Counted from the first letter of the stretch, positions 21,775 to 31,077 are shown. The stretch: 64,000 bases of DNA from Enterobacter cloacae subsp. cloacae ATCC 13047 (GCF_000025565.1 NC_014121.1:4240216-4304215); one strand, 5' to 3'. Translations and numbers: made by a program. Notes: generated from the sequence alone by a model not told the origin.

Positions 21775-22160
21775 AACGCACGCTCCTTTAGCGGGCAAAA
21801 ATCACTCCAGCCATGAGGTAAAAAGCGTATGTGCCCGTTGACAATCTCCCCGCCACGCCAGAGCAACAGCTCTCCATCTCCAGCGATGAGTAACACCTGC
21901 GACTCATTCAGTACACGCAAACAAACACGTTGCGTTTGTCTCTGTTTGCACTGTACATCAGGCTGCAACGACCAGTGCTGAACGCGCCCCCACTCCAGCG
22001 CAGACTGCGCGGCTGCCTGCTGCTGGATGGCGCGGCTCTCGTCGCCAACCAGCATGGTAAATGTTATGAGTTGCTGGTTAAGGCCGGTCAGGATCAGTGT
22101 GCCTAACACCAGTAACAGCAGAACCAGCGTCAGTGAGGCAATCCCATTCTGGCGGTTCAC
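21759..22160 (-). CDS. ygdB: YgdB, DUF2509 pseudopilin-like protein
   Basis: A 133-residue protein of the DUF2509 family. The N-terminus MNRQNGIASLTLVLLLLVLG resembles a prepilin leader (NG|IASLTLV) of the GspK/PilX type lacking the usual Glu5. The rest has paired cysteines (DVQCKQ, RVCLRV, DFCPLK, ALCRLP) likely to form disulfides in the periplasm. It overlaps ppdB by 4 bases and ppdC by 16 bases, so the four genes are translationally coupled. Confidence 0.9.
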   Translation of the reverse strand: MNRQNGIASLTLVLLLLVLGTLILTGLNQQLITFTMLVGDESRAIQQQAAAQSALEWGRVQHWSLQPDVQCKQRQTQRVCLRVLNESQVLLIAGDGELLLWRGGEIVNGHIRFLPHGWSDFCPLKERALCRLP

Positions 22161-22720
22161 AAGTTAAACCCCGTAACGCCATAGCGAGCCTGGTAAGGGG
22201 CAGCGTGCTTATCATTCACCCCGCTGGCGGTCAACTCGAGATATAACGCTGGCGCAAATCCCGGGTGCTCATGTTTACGTACCACAAACGTATGGATCAT
22301 AAGCCGGGCCGGGTCGGTAAGCTTCTCCCATCCTTTTCCTTCACACCCCGTCGCGCCCCGCAGGATTTCCAGCGCGCCTGATTCCAGACGAAACCCCGTA
22401 CTTTCGTTATCCGATGCTGAGGTGTCCCAGGTGCCGTTACTGTTTGCATCCCACCGGACAATCACACAGCTTCCCTCCCTGCCGATGGTCAGGCTCTGCC
22501 CCTGACAATTACCCGCGCAATACCCCGCGCGCTGTAACTGCTTGCCAATCGCGAACAGGCGTTGCCAGATCTCTTCTTCACGCTCTTGCGCCCTGGATTG
22601 CAGCAAAACTGCCCGTTGCAGCTCCGGTAAAAAACGCGACGTGCTGAGTAGCAGAATGCTGCTGATCGCCATTGCAATCAGCACCTCTGTGAGTGAGAAG
22701 CCGTGCTGGTTCATCGGCAT
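22157..22720 (-). CDS. ppdB: Prepilin-like protein PpdB
   Basis: A 187-residue pseudopilin, equal in length to E. coli PpdB. The leader MPMNQHG|FSLTEVLIAM contains the conserved Gly-1, Phe+1 and Glu+5. The C-terminal part (CVIVRWDANSNGTWD, GFRLESGALEILRGATGCEGKGW) matches the PilW/GspJ-like family. The frame is open to 22822; 22720 is chosen because a good Shine-Dalgarno (AGGGGA) sits 7 bases before it. It overlaps ppdA by 10 bases. Confidence 0.92.
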   Translation of the reverse strand: MPMNQHGFSLTEVLIAMAISSILLLSTSRFLPELQRAVLLQSRAQEREEEIWQRLFAIGKQLQRAGYCAGNCQGQSLTIGREGSCVIVRWDANSNGTWDTSASDNESTGFRLESGALEILRGATGCEGKGWEKLTDPARLMIHTFVVRKHEHPGFAPALYLELTASGVNDKHAAPYQARYGVTGFNL

Positions 22721-23175
22721 GCATTTTCCCCTGTAACAGTGCACATCCTGATACGCCCTCCGTTTGAGACGACAATCATCCATTCTCCTGCCCTGCTCTG
22801 TACGCGTATCCGCCCTGCCCACGCCGTGTCCCTTAATCCATAGAATCCTAATGAAGGCGTAACCTCCCTTAGCACGACGTCAGGCCACAACGGTCTGAGC
22901 ACATACGGGCTGTTGTTCTCACAGCCCTGCACCGCAGAGCTCATCAAACAGGCGCCTCTGTCGTCCTGCTGAAGCGTAATCAGGTGGTCACGGTTGTGAC
23001 GATTGGCATCGTTTCGCAGAAACACCAGATAGTCGCGGACCTGACAGGCGACCTGCCACAACCTCTGCCGCTGTTGCCAGTTGTCCCAGCCGGCGAGCCC
23101 TGTCGCGCTGAGGATAATAACCAGCGAAATGGCAACCAGAGTTTCGATAAGCGTAAAGACGTGCTCTTTTTTCAT
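22711..23175 (-). CDS. ppdA: Prepilin-like protein PpdA, with valine at the -1 cleavage position
   Basis: A 154-residue GspH/FimT-like minor pseudopilin. The N-terminus reads MKKEHVFTLIETLVAISLV: the usual glycine before the FTLIE motif is valine (codon GTC where GGC would give glycine), while Phe+1 and Glu+5 are kept. The rest matches E. coli PpdA (RLWQVACQVRDYLVFLRNDAN, NRDHLIT, SLGFYGLRDTAWAGRIR). It is the first gene of the ppdA-ppdB-ygdB-ppdC group. Start 23175 is chosen over 23217 by family length. Whether a prepilin peptidase can process it is uncertain. Confidence 0.9.
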   Translation of the reverse strand: MKKEHVFTLIETLVAISLVIILSATGLAGWDNWQQRQRLWQVACQVRDYLVFLRNDANRHNRDHLITLQQDDRGACLMSSAVQGCENNSPYVLRPLWPDVVLREVTPSLGFYGLRDTAWAGRIRVQSRAGEWMIVVSNGGRIRMCTVTGENACR

Positions 23176-23311
23176 GCCGGGAGTGTGGCGAAACGCCGTG
23201 AACATGACGAGCCGCAATTCGGGGTTTTACGAGGCGTTATCCAGAGAATGTTATCCGTTGCAGCGCGTTGCACGCCGACTGGACAACGCCTCGGGAAACA
23301 GAGTACAGACG

Positions 23312-23340
23312 AAAAAAAACCGGCGCGTAAATGCGCCGGT
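23312..23340 (-). terminator. Rho-independent terminator of thyA
   Basis: The stem ACCGGCGC/GCGCCGGT with a six-base loop is followed on the minus strand by seven or eight T residues (A run 23312-23319). It lies 19 bases after the thyA stop and separates thyA from ppdA. Confidence 0.9.
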
Positions 23341-23359
23341 TATGTAACGATTTGCTGTA

Positions 23360-24154
23360 TCAGATTGCGACAGGCGCTTTGATGCCCGGATGCGGGTCGT
23401 ATCCCTCAATCTCGAAGTCGTCAAAGCGGTAATCGAAGATCGATTCCGGTTTACGTTTGATAATCAGCTTCGGCAGTGCACGCGGCTCACGGGTCAGCTG
23501 GAGATGCGTCTGTTCCATGTGGTTGCTGTACAGGTGCGTATCCCCACCGGTCCAGACAAAATCGCCCACTTCCAGATCGCACTGCTGGGCCATCATATGT
23601 ACTAACAGCGCATAGCTGGCGATGTTAAACGGCAGGCCGAGGAAGACATCGCAAGATCGCTGGTAAAGCTGGCAGGAGAGTTTGCCATCAGCCACATAGA
23701 ACTGGAAGAACGCATGGCACGGTGCCAGCGCCATTTTATCCAGCTCACCCACGTTCCAGGCAGAAACGATAATACGGCGCGAGTCCGGGTCGTTTTTCAG
23801 CTGGTTCATCACGGTGGTGATCTGGTCAATATGGCGGCCATCAGGCGTTGGCCACGCACGCCACTGCTTGCCGTACACCGGGCCCAGATTGCCGTTTTCA
23901 TCTGCCCATTCGTCCCAGATAGAGACATTGTTTTCGTGCAGATAGGCAACGTTGGTATCGCCTTGCAGGAACCAGAGCAGTTCATGAATGATCGAGCGCA
24001 GGTGGCAGCGCTTTGTCGTCACCAGGGGGAAGCCTTCTTGCAGGTTGAAGCGCATCTGGTGGCCAAAAATGGAGAGCGTCCCGGTTCCGGTACGGTCATT
24101 TTTCGGCGTGCCCTCGTCGAGCACTTTTTTCATCAATTCAAGATACTGTTTCAT
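23360..24154 (-). CDS. thyA: Thymidylate synthase
   Basis: A 264-residue enzyme that methylates dUMP to dTMP with methylene-tetrahydrofolate. The nucleophile is the cysteine in [12 protein letters not shown] (Cys146 in E. coli numbering); the dUMP-binding segment [18 protein letters not shown] and the C-terminal folate-closing residues [11 protein letters not shown] are intact. It starts 6 bases after the lgt stop, so lgt and thyA form an operon as in E. coli, and it ends at its own terminator. Confidence 0.98.
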   Translation of the reverse strand: MKQYLELMKKVLDEGTPKNDRTGTGTLSIFGHQMRFNLQEGFPLVTTKRCHLRSIIHELLWFLQGDTNVAYLHENNVSIWDEWADENGNLGPVYGKQWRAWPTPDGRHIDQITTVMNQLKNDPDSRRIIVSAWNVGELDKMALAPCHAFFQFYVADGKLSCQLYQRSCDVFLGLPFNIASYALLVHMMAQQCDLEVGDFVWTGGDTHLYSNHMEQTHLQLTREPRALPKLIIKRKPESIFDYRFDDFEIEGYDPHPGIKAPVAI

Positions 24155-24160
24155 GGTTCC

Positions 24161-25036
24161 TCAGGAAAGTTGTTGCTGTGGACGACGACGATACGCCCAA
24201 ATCATCATAATGGCACCCGCCACGATCATCGGAATGGAGAGGATTTGCCCCATGCTGATGTACTGTACCCACTCGCCGGTGAACTGCGCATCCGGCTGGC
24301 GGAAGAACTCAACGATGATACGGAACGCACCGTAGCCAATCAGGAACAGGCCGGAGACAGCCCCCATCGGGCGCGGTTTGCGGATAAACAGATTCAGGAT
24401 GATAAACAGCACCACGCCTTCCAGCGCCAGTTCATAGAGCTGAGACATGTGACGCGGCAGAACGCCGTACGTATCAAAAATGGATTGCCATTCAGGATGA
24501 GACGGCAGCAGCGCCAGGTCTTCTGCGCGCGAGCCCGGGAACAGCATAGTAAAGGAAACGCTCGGGTCGACACGTCCCCACAGCTCGCCGTTGATAAAGT
24601 TGCCCAGACGACCAGCCCCCAGACCAAACGGAATCAATGGCGCGATAAAATCCGATACCTGGAAGAAGTTGCGTTTGGTGCGTTTGGCAAAAATCACCAT
24701 CACCAGAATCACACCAATCAGGCCGCCATGGAAGGACATCCCCCCGTCCCAGACGCGGAACAGATAGAGCGGATCGTTGAGGAATACCGGGAGGTTATAG
24801 AACAGGACATAGCCAATACGGCCACCTAGGAACACACCGAGGAAGCCCGCGTAAAGCAGGTTTTCGACTTCGTTTTTGGTCCAGCCGCTGCCAGGACGAC
24901 TGGCGCGACGGCCAGCAAGCCACATAGCAAAAATGAAGCCCACCAGGTACATCAGACCGTACCAGTGAAGCGAAACGGGTCCTACTGAGAAAATGACCGG
25001 ATCAAATTCCGGAAAATGCAGATAACCACTGTTCAT
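24161..25036 (-). CDS. lgt: Phosphatidylglycerol-prolipoprotein diacylglyceryl transferase
   Basis: A 291-residue inner-membrane enzyme that transfers diacylglycerol to the lipobox cysteine of prolipoproteins, the first step of lipoprotein maturation. Seven hydrophobic helices are evident. The conserved signature [14 protein letters not shown] and the HGGLIGV segment with the essential histidine are intact. It is first in the lgt-thyA operon. The lipoproteins encoded in this window (ygdI, mltA, ygdR and the unknown at 62592) would be its substrates. Confidence 0.97.
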   Translation of the reverse strand: MNSGYLHFPEFDPVIFSVGPVSLHWYGLMYLVGFIFAMWLAGRRASRPGSGWTKNEVENLLYAGFLGVFLGGRIGYVLFYNLPVFLNDPLYLFRVWDGGMSFHGGLIGVILVMVIFAKRTKRNFFQVSDFIAPLIPFGLGAGRLGNFINGELWGRVDPSVSFTMLFPGSRAEDLALLPSHPEWQSIFDTYGVLPRHMSQLYELALEGVVLFIILNLFIRKPRPMGAVSGLFLIGYGAFRIIVEFFRQPDAQFTGEWVQYISMGQILSIPMIVAGAIMMIWAYRRRPQQQLS

Positions 25037-25193
25037 CTGTCACCACAAGATGTTGTTATTCCGCTGAAAGTGGACAGCGGTAGAGATGCGCCCCGGCGGT
25101 CAGCAGAGGCTCCAAAGTTGCGAATCATAGCACAAGGCGAACGCGGAGGATGCGCCAGAGATGTAAAAGATGTGTATAGAGGATGATGTGGGA

Positions 25194-25361
25194 TGTTGCC
25201 CTCTCCCACGGGGCTGAGGGATCCCCACAGAAAAAGTGCGCACAGACGGCTCCCTCTCCTCCTGGGAGAGGGCTGGGGTGAGGGGGAACACACTGCTCTG
25301 GTGGTCATTCTGAGAGCAGCGTTATTGCTTCTGTTTATGAATCATTGTGGATCCCTCAGCC
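25194..25361. repeat. Composite palindromic repeat between lgt and ptsP
   Basis: The 346-base gap between lgt and ptsP carries no credible gene. It contains CCCTCTCC/GGGAGAGGG hairpins (25198-25207 and 25252-25269, the latter followed by CTGGGGTGAGGG) and an outer 13-bp inverted repeat, GGCTGAGGGATCC at 25212-25224 and GGATCCCTCAGCC at 25349-25361. The CCCTCTCC...GTGAGGG unit recurs at 31109-31141. This is a REP/BIME-like intergenic element. Confidence 0.7.
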
Positions 25362-25383
25362 TACAGGTAGAGAGATAAAAACT

Positions 25384-27630
25384 TCAGCGGCCACCGCGGA
25401 TCAGGCCGCCCATGCCGCGTCGCTCCATAAACGCGGCGACCTGATGACGCACTTCTGTTGCCAGTTGCGCTTCAAGACTGCGCTCGGCCAGCTCGCGGGC
25501 ATCATCGATGTCAATATGGCGCAGCAGGTACTTCACACGTGCGACAGCGCGGCCGTTCATCGACAGATGGCGATACCCCAGGCCGATGAGGATCGCAACG
25601 CACATTGAATCCCCGGCCATTTCGCCACACAGCCGCAAATCGATACCGTATTGCTCCGCTTCACGGGCAATCATCGCCAGCGCCCGAATGATGGCCGGAT
25701 GCAGGCTGTCATAAATACTGGCAACACGCGTGTTGTTACGATCGACGGCCAGAATATACTGCGTCAGATCGTTGGTCCCGACAGAGATAAAGTCGACCCG
25801 GTTCGCCAGCTGCGGCAGCATGAAGACCATGGATGGCACTTCGAGCATCACCCCGATCCGCGGTTTGGGGATCGCGTAACCGATCATCTCTTCGACTTCA
25901 CGGCCTGCACGTTCGATCAACCGTCGCGCTTCGTCGATCTCGTCGATGCTGGTGACCATAGGCAGTAAAATGCTAAGGTTCCCGGTTGCCGCATTCGCGC
26001 GCAGCATGGCGCGCACCTGGATCAGGAAGATCTCAGGCTGATCCAGCGTAATGCGGATCCCACGCCAGCCCAGGCACGGGTTTTCTTCACTGATTGGCAT
26101 ATACGGCAGCTGTTTATCCGCCCCAACGTCCAGGGTACGCAGGGTAACCGGCTTGTCGTTAAACATCTGCAACATGCCCTGATACTGTGCGACCTGCTCC
26201 TCTTCTGAGGGAAAGCCGCTTTGCAGCATGAACGGGATTTCAGTGCGATATAAGCCGATGCCATCAATGCGGCTGCCGAGCTTCTCTTCATGCTCGGGGC
26301 TTAACCCTGCGTTGAGCATAACTTTGATGCGCTCGCCGCTTTTGAGCTGTGCAGGCAGGTCGACGTCATCTTCCGCCAGCTTGCTTAATTCATTCTCTTC
26401 ACTGATAAGGCGCTGGTATTCCTGGAGCAGGACCGGCTCAGGATCGACCAGGAGCTCACCGCGATAGCCATCCACCACCAGCGTGCGTCGGTGCAGCACC
26501 GAGGGCTGAATGTCTGCCCCCATAACGGTGGGGATACCCAGGGCACGTACCATAATGGCCGCATGGGAGTTAGCTGCGCCATCGCGCACCACCACACCTG
26601 CCAGCCTGTCCTGCGGCAGCTCCGCCAGCGTGGTCGCGGACAATTCATCGGCAACCAGCACAAAGCGTTTTGGCCAGGCATTCGGCCCCTGGATCGTGTC
26701 ATCAAGGTGGAACAGCAGACGCTGACCGAGTGTACGTAAATCTCCCGCACGCTCTTTCAGGTAACCGTCTGTCAGTGCGGCAAATTGCTCCGCAAATTTT
26801 TCGATGACCTTTTTAACGGCCCATTCCGCTACGGCACCTTTATCAACCTCGGCAAAAAGCTCACGGCGCAGACGCGCATCGGAGAGCAGGTGCGAATAGA
26901 GGTCAAAAATGGCCGCCGTCTCTTTTTGCGCCCCGGCGGCAAAGCGTTTGCTGTAACGCCGAAATTCGTTGGCCGCCTCTTCCAGCGCCGCGGTGAGGCG
27001 CTCGCGCTCAAGCGCTTCATCCAGCGTTGAGGCTTCGTACACCTGTTCCATCAGCGGCAGGGTGGCGTCCATCCAGCCTTCAGCAATCGCCACGCCAGGC
27101 GAGGCCGGCAGCGCACGAATACGCGTGTGACGGTACTGCCCAAACAGGGCGGCAAGCTGAGACTGAGAGAGGATCGCAGCCATCTGCGTGGCTAGCGTCA
27201 CGAGGAAAGACTCTTCGCTTTCGTCATACTGACGCAGTTCGCGCTGCTGAACGACCAGTACGCCAAGCAGTTGACGACGCTGGATGATCGGTACGCCCAG
27301 GAAGGCGCGGAAACGCTCTTCTTTTACGGAGGGAATGTATTTAAAGCTGGGGTGCTTTTGCGCGTCGGCAAGGTTGATGGGTTCAGCCAGTCGCCCCACC
27401 AGGCCTACGATACCTTCATCAAAGGCGAGCGTAACGGTACGACCGCGTGGTTTTTTTAAACCACGGGTCGCCATCAGGTAGTAGCAACGTCGGTCATGAT
27501 CGGCCAGATACACCGAACAGACTTCAGTTTCCATCGCAAGACAGATGTCAGTGACCAGAATATTCAGCGCCTCGTTCAGACGAGGCGCACTGGCCACTTT
27601 CTCGACTATTTCTCGCAAGCGGGTGAGCAT
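25384..27630 (-). CDS. ptsP: Phosphoenolpyruvate-protein phosphotransferase PtsP (enzyme I-Ntr)
   Basis: A 748-residue first enzyme of the nitrogen-related PTS, which passes phosphate from PEP to NPr (PtsO) and then EIIA-Ntr (PtsN). An N-terminal GAF domain (about 15-165) senses glutamine and 2-oxoglutarate; the swivelling phosphohistidine domain has the active His in DGAANSHAAIMVRA (about residue 356); the PEP-binding TIM barrel includes EIPFMLQSGFPSEEEQ and the catalytic Cys in LRLCGEMAGD. It starts 12 bases after the rppH stop, as in the E. coli rppH-ptsP operon. Confidence 0.97.
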   Translation of the reverse strand: MLTRLREIVEKVASAPRLNEALNILVTDICLAMETEVCSVYLADHDRRCYYLMATRGLKKPRGRTVTLAFDEGIVGLVGRLAEPINLADAQKHPSFKYIPSVKEERFRAFLGVPIIQRRQLLGVLVVQQRELRQYDESEESFLVTLATQMAAILSQSQLAALFGQYRHTRIRALPASPGVAIAEGWMDATLPLMEQVYEASTLDEALERERLTAALEEAANEFRRYSKRFAAGAQKETAAIFDLYSHLLSDARLRRELFAEVDKGAVAEWAVKKVIEKFAEQFAALTDGYLKERAGDLRTLGQRLLFHLDDTIQGPNAWPKRFVLVADELSATTLAELPQDRLAGVVVRDGAANSHAAIMVRALGIPTVMGADIQPSVLHRRTLVVDGYRGELLVDPEPVLLQEYQRLISEENELSKLAEDDVDLPAQLKSGERIKVMLNAGLSPEHEEKLGSRIDGIGLYRTEIPFMLQSGFPSEEEQVAQYQGMLQMFNDKPVTLRTLDVGADKQLPYMPISEENPCLGWRGIRITLDQPEIFLIQVRAMLRANAATGNLSILLPMVTSIDEIDEARRLIERAGREVEEMIGYAIPKPRIGVMLEVPSMVFMLPQLANRVDFISVGTNDLTQYILAVDRNNTRVASIYDSLHPAIIRALAMIAREAEQYGIDLRLCGEMAGDSMCVAILIGLGYRHLSMNGRAVARVKYLLRHIDIDDARELAERSLEAQLATEVRHQVAAFMERRGMGGLIRGGR

Positions 27631-27642
27631 GATTTGCGTAGC

Positions 27643-28173
27643 TTAACCTCTTTTACGTCGCCAGGCAGGTGCGCTCTGCGGCTTAGGCGGGATCTCCTGA
27701 AGCTGCATGACAACACTTGCGAACTCTTTCATCACCCTACGGTAAACATCGCGTTTAAATGACACGACCTGACGAACAGGATACCAGTAACTCACCCAGC
27801 GCCAGCCATCAAACTCCGGCGTACTGCTGGTTTGCATATTGATATCTGAATCGTTGCCCACCAATTGCAACAGAAACCACTTCTGTTTCTGGCCGATACA
27901 AACCGGCTTTGTGTCCCAACGCACCAAACGTTTCGGTAACTTGTAACGCAACCAGTTGCGGGTCGAAGCCAGGATGCGAACATCTTTTCGGCTTAAACCG
28001 ACCTCTTCAAACAGCTCCCGGTACATCGCTTGTTCTGGGGACTCCCCTGGGTTGATCCCGCCTTGCGGAAACTGCCAGGAGTGCTGACCATATCGCCGGG
28101 CCCACATCACCTGGCCCTGACGATTACAAATTACTATTCCTACGTTCGGGCGGTAGCCATCGTCATCAATCAC
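27643..28173 (-). CDS. rppH: RNA pyrophosphohydrolase RppH
   Basis: A 176-residue Nudix enzyme that removes pyrophosphate from mRNA 5' ends and so triggers RNase E decay. The Nudix box is [22 protein letters not shown] in two parts ([22 protein letters not shown]) with the catalytic glutamates intact. The start codon is GTG (complement of 28171-28173; GTG ATT GAT GAC GAT), as in E. coli. It is followed by ptsP 12 bases downstream. Confidence 0.96.
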   Translation of the reverse strand: MIDDDGYRPNVGIVICNRQGQVMWARRYGQHSWQFPQGGINPGESPEQAMYRELFEEVGLSRKDVRILASTRNWLRYKLPKRLVRWDTKPVCIGQKQKWFLLQLVGNDSDINMQTSSTPEFDGWRWVSYWYPVRQVVSFKRDVYRRVMKEFASVVMQLQEIPPKPQSAPAWRRKRG

Positions 28174-28328
28174 CGGACTACCCCAAACTAAATCTGATAT
28201 ATGAATGATTGTTTCACACTACAGGGAGGCGGTAAACCACTCTCTTACAGGCCTGCAACCTAATAACATTTGAATAACTCACAAATATGCGCAGAGTTAT
28301 AAACAGATAAGCGGCAACAAGGGCAATT

Positions 28329-28812
28329 TTATTCACCTTTTCTGTGGATATAGTTGTGAAGAAGTGTGGAATTACCGATGAACAACCTGAAGAGCCCTTC
28401 GCTACACCGTGTCACCCGCTGAAAACATTCCTATAATATTCATTTAATTAGCTCTGTTTTTAGCGCCCCAGGAAGGAATTACGTGACGATCATCACACCT
28501 ATGATCGTTATGCTGATGAAAGATCGAACAGCGTCGGTTTTATCCACAGATTGTGCCAATAAGTTAGGCACAATTTGTGTGAAAATTCGATTTTCGTCGC
28601 ACGTCAAGGCTGTAAATTGAAACAGTAGTCAGGGTTATTCCCAGTTATCCCACTTTTCTGTGGATAACATGGTGTAAGATCCTGTTTATTGCCAGTGACC
28701 AGAATTGAACAACCCGTTTTTCGTTTCATAAAGAACGGTCTGGCATGACTAAAAAAACCTAAAAATCATGCACATGGCATATTCGTACAGAAAAAGTTAA
28801 ACTCTATCCACA
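28329..28812. promoter_or_regulatory. DnaA-box cluster in the rppH-mutH intergenic region
   Basis: The 683-base gap between the divergent rppH and mutH genes holds no credible coding sequence. It contains two perfect DnaA boxes (TTATCCACA at 28540-28548; TGTGGATAA at 28659-28667, minus orientation) and near-perfect ones at 28329-28337 (TTATTCACC), 28343-28351 (TGTGGATAT) and 28804-28812 (CTATCCACA). GATC sites lie near 28488, 28503, 28522 and 28678. I recall that a mutH-linked region is among the high-affinity chromosomal DnaA-binding sites in E. coli; here the boxes are seen directly and binding is inferred. Confidence 0.75.
28550..28574. promoter_or_regulatory. Operator-like inverted repeat upstream of mutH
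   Basis: ATTGTGCC (28550-28557) and GGCACAAT (28567-28574) are exact inverted repeats separated by nine A/T-rich bases (AATAAGTTA). The element directly follows a perfect DnaA box. It lacks a T run and the loop is A/T-rich, so a protein-binding site is more likely than a terminator. The protein is not known to me. Confidence 0.5.
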
Positions 28813-28856
28813 GGGGATACTTTCTTAGTTTATTTTTTAATCAAAAGGTTGCCGTC

Positions 28857-29549
28857 ATGCTTGCGCTTTCACCCATGCTTTCTCCGCCAACAAGCGAAGC
28901 CCAGTTGCTTGGGCAGGCGCAACGTCTGGCGGGCTTTTCGCTTGGCGAACTCGCAGCGATGGCAGGGTTGCCGATCCCAAAGGATCTGAAACGGGATAAG
29001 GGCTGGATCGGCATGTTGCTTGAACTGTGGCTGGGGGCAAGTGCGGGGAGTAAACCCGAGCAGGATTTTGCGGCTCTGGGCGTTGAGCTAAAAACCATTC
29101 CCATAGACCGTCTGGGAAAGCCTCTTGAAACCACCTTTGTCTGCGTGGCGCCGTTAACCGGGAATACCGGCGTGACGTGGGAAACCAGCCATGTTCGCCA
29201 TAAACTCAAGCGTGTGCTCTGGGTTCCGGTTGAGGGTGAACGCCAGATCCCGCTGGCTGAACGCCGGGTAGGCGCGCCGCTGCTCTGGAGTCCCGATGAA
29301 GATGAAGAGCGGCAGCTAAGGCTGGACTGGGAAGAGCTGATGGATATGATCGTCCTTGGACAGGTAGAGCGCATCACGGCCCGACACGGAGAAGTTTTAC
29401 AGCTGCGTCCGAAAGCGGCCAACAGCAAAGCCCTCACCGAGGCTATTGGCGCCAAGGGCGAACCGATACTCACGTTGCCGCGCGGCTTTTATCTCAAAAA
29501 GAACTTCACAGGTGCGCTGCTGGCTCGCCATTTCTTACTGAAAACATAG
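28857..29549 (+). CDS. mutH: DNA mismatch repair endonuclease MutH
   Basis: A 230-residue endonuclease that nicks the unmethylated strand at hemimethylated GATC sites after activation by MutS and MutL. The catalytic residues Asp70, Glu77 and Lys79 are visible in [16 protein letters not shown]. The N-terminal residues diverge from E. coli but keep the same length ([11 protein letters not shown]). A Shine-Dalgarno AAAGG sits at 28842-28846. The following E. coli gene ygdQ is missing; the next gene is ygdR. Confidence 0.97.
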   Translation: MLALSPMLSPPTSEAQLLGQAQRLAGFSLGELAAMAGLPIPKDLKRDKGWIGMLLELWLGASAGSKPEQDFAALGVELKTIPIDRLGKPLETTFVCVAPLTGNTGVTWETSHVRHKLKRVLWVPVEGERQIPLAERRVGAPLLWSPDEDEERQLRLDWEELMDMIVLGQVERITARHGEVLQLRPKAANSKALTEAIGAKGEPILTLPRGFYLKKNFTGALLARHFLLKT

Positions 29550-29677
29550 TTTTTTACTCATTTTGCGAACTATCAAACATAATCGACGGGGATTTAAGAT
29601 TTTCCCCCTTTCTCCTTTCGATATATCAGGTTAATACTACACTATGATTTGATACGAGCCAGGTGAGGACGATAACG

Positions 29678-29896
29678 ATGAAAAAATGGGCAGTGTTGAT
29701 TTCAGCAGTGGGTTTAGCGTTTGCGGTATCGGGCTGTAGCAGCGATTACGTTATGGCGACGAAAGATGGCCGGATGATCCTGACCGACGGTAAACCTGAA
29801 GTCGACGATGATACCGGCCTGGTCAGCTACCATGACCAGCAGGGTAATAAAATGCAGATCAATCGCGACGAAGTTTCGCAGATTATCGAGCGATAA
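29678..29896 (+). CDS. ygdR: YgdI/YgdR-family small lipoprotein YgdR
   Basis: A 72-residue lipoprotein, paralogue of ygdI at 2180-2407. The start at 29678 ([20 protein letters not shown]) is preferred to 29663 because it gives a standard lipoprotein signal with lipobox VSGC and a Shine-Dalgarno AGGACG before it. The mature part has the DUF903 core ([32 protein letters not shown]). Function unknown. It is followed by a terminator at 29906-29929. Confidence 0.95.
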   Translation: MKKWAVLISAVGLAFAVSGCSSDYVMATKDGRMILTDGKPEVDDDTGLVSYHDQQGNKMQINRDEVSQIIER

Positions 29897-29905
29897 ACAG
29901 ATAAA

Positions 29906-29929
29906 GGTCAGTGGCTTGCTGGCCTTTTT
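29906..29929 (+). terminator. Rho-independent terminator of ygdR
   Basis: The stem GGTCAG/CTGGCC (with one T-G pair) and loop TGGCTTG is followed by five T residues, 9 bases after the ygdR stop. Confidence 0.8.
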
Positions 29930-30028
29930 GATTTTTTTCTTCCCCTTTTGCTTCCCCTCTGCCATGTTTATATTCCTTTGTCGGGAGGTTCCTGACGTGG
30001 TCTGTATTTCTAATGAAGGAAGCCGGCT

Positions 30029-31069
30029 ATGCATTATCACCGTATCCCCCACAGCGCTCTGGAAATAAGCCAACTGGGGTTGGGCACGATGACATTTGGT
30101 GAACAAAACAGCGAAGCCGATGCCCATGCACAACTCGATTATGCCGTCAGCCAGGGCATTAACCTGATTGATGTTGCAGAGATGTACCCTGTACCGCCTC
30201 GTCCGGAAACGCAGGGGCTTACCGAAACCTACGTCGGCAACTGGCTCGCCAAACGCGGGAATCGCGAAAAGCTGGTTGTTGCGTCAAAAGTCAGCGGCCC
30301 CGCACGCAACAACGATGCCGGGATCCGTCCAAACCAGATCCTCGATCGCAAAAATATCCGCGCCGCGCTGGATGCCAGCCTGAAGCGCCTGCAAACCGAC
30401 TATCTCGATCTCTATCAGGTTCACTGGCCGCAGCGCCCCACCAACTGCTTTGGAAAGCTGGGCTATAGCTGGAATGAGAGCGCCCCGGCCGTTACGCTAC
30501 TGGAAACGCTGGAAGCCCTGGCCGAATGCCAGCGAGCGGGAAAAATCCGCTACATCGGTGTCTCTAACGAAACGGCCTTTGGCGTGATGCGCTATCTGCA
30601 CCTGGCAGACAAACATGACCTGCCCCGCATCGTCACCATCCAGAACCCATACAGCCTGCTCAACCGCAGCTATGAAGTGGGTCTGGCCGAAGTGACACAA
30701 TACGAAGAGGTGGAATTGCTCGCCTATTCATGTCTGGGCTTTGGCACGTTGACAGGGAAATACCTCAACGGCGCGAAACCTGCCGGAGCGCGTAACACCT
30801 TGTTCAGCCGCTTTACCCGCTACAGCGGTGAGCAGACACAAAAAGCCGTGGCGGCCTATGTGGATATCGCGAAACGTCACGGTCTTGATCCGGCTCAGAT
30901 GGCTCTGGCCTTCGTGCGTCGTCAGCCGTTTGTTGCCAGCACTCTGCTGGGAGCAACGACCATGGAACAGCTGAAAACGAATATCGAGAGTTTCCATCTG
31001 AATCTGAGCGAAGAGGTATTAGCAGAGATTGAAGCAGTGCATCAGGTATACACCTACCCGGCACCGTGA
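30029..31069 (+). CDS. tas: NADP(H)-dependent aldo-keto reductase Tas
   Basis: A 346-residue aldo-keto reductase of the TIM-barrel family. The catalytic tetrad is visible: Asp in INLIDVAEMY with the Tyr of the same segment, Lys in LVVASKVSG and His in LYQVHWP. Tas was named for suppressing a tyrosine auxotroph under starvation in E. coli; its natural substrate is unclear. It stands as a single gene between terminators at 29906 and 31078. A Shine-Dalgarno AAGGAAG precedes the ATG. Confidence 0.95.
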   Translation: MHYHRIPHSALEISQLGLGTMTFGEQNSEADAHAQLDYAVSQGINLIDVAEMYPVPPRPETQGLTETYVGNWLAKRGNREKLVVASKVSGPARNNDAGIRPNQILDRKNIRAALDASLKRLQTDYLDLYQVHWPQRPTNCFGKLGYSWNESAPAVTLLETLEALAECQRAGKIRYIGVSNETAFGVMRYLHLADKHDLPRIVTIQNPYSLLNRSYEVGLAEVTQYEEVELLAYSCLGFGTLTGKYLNGAKPAGARNTLFSRFTRYSGEQTQKAVAAYVDIAKRHGLDPAQMALAFVRRQPFVASTLLGATTMEQLKTNIESFHLNLSEEVLAEIEAVHQVYTYPAP

Positions 31070-31077
31070 TAAAAGCA

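Noticed and set aside
25033..25378. Short frames on both strands in the lgt-ptsP gap, with PLTPALSQEERE-like peptides
   Set aside because: This peptide is the well-known translation of REP-like repeats, not a gene.
28174..28856. A small gene such as E. coli ygdT in the rppH-mutH gap
   Set aside because: No frame with a ribosome site and a convincing length is visible on either strand.
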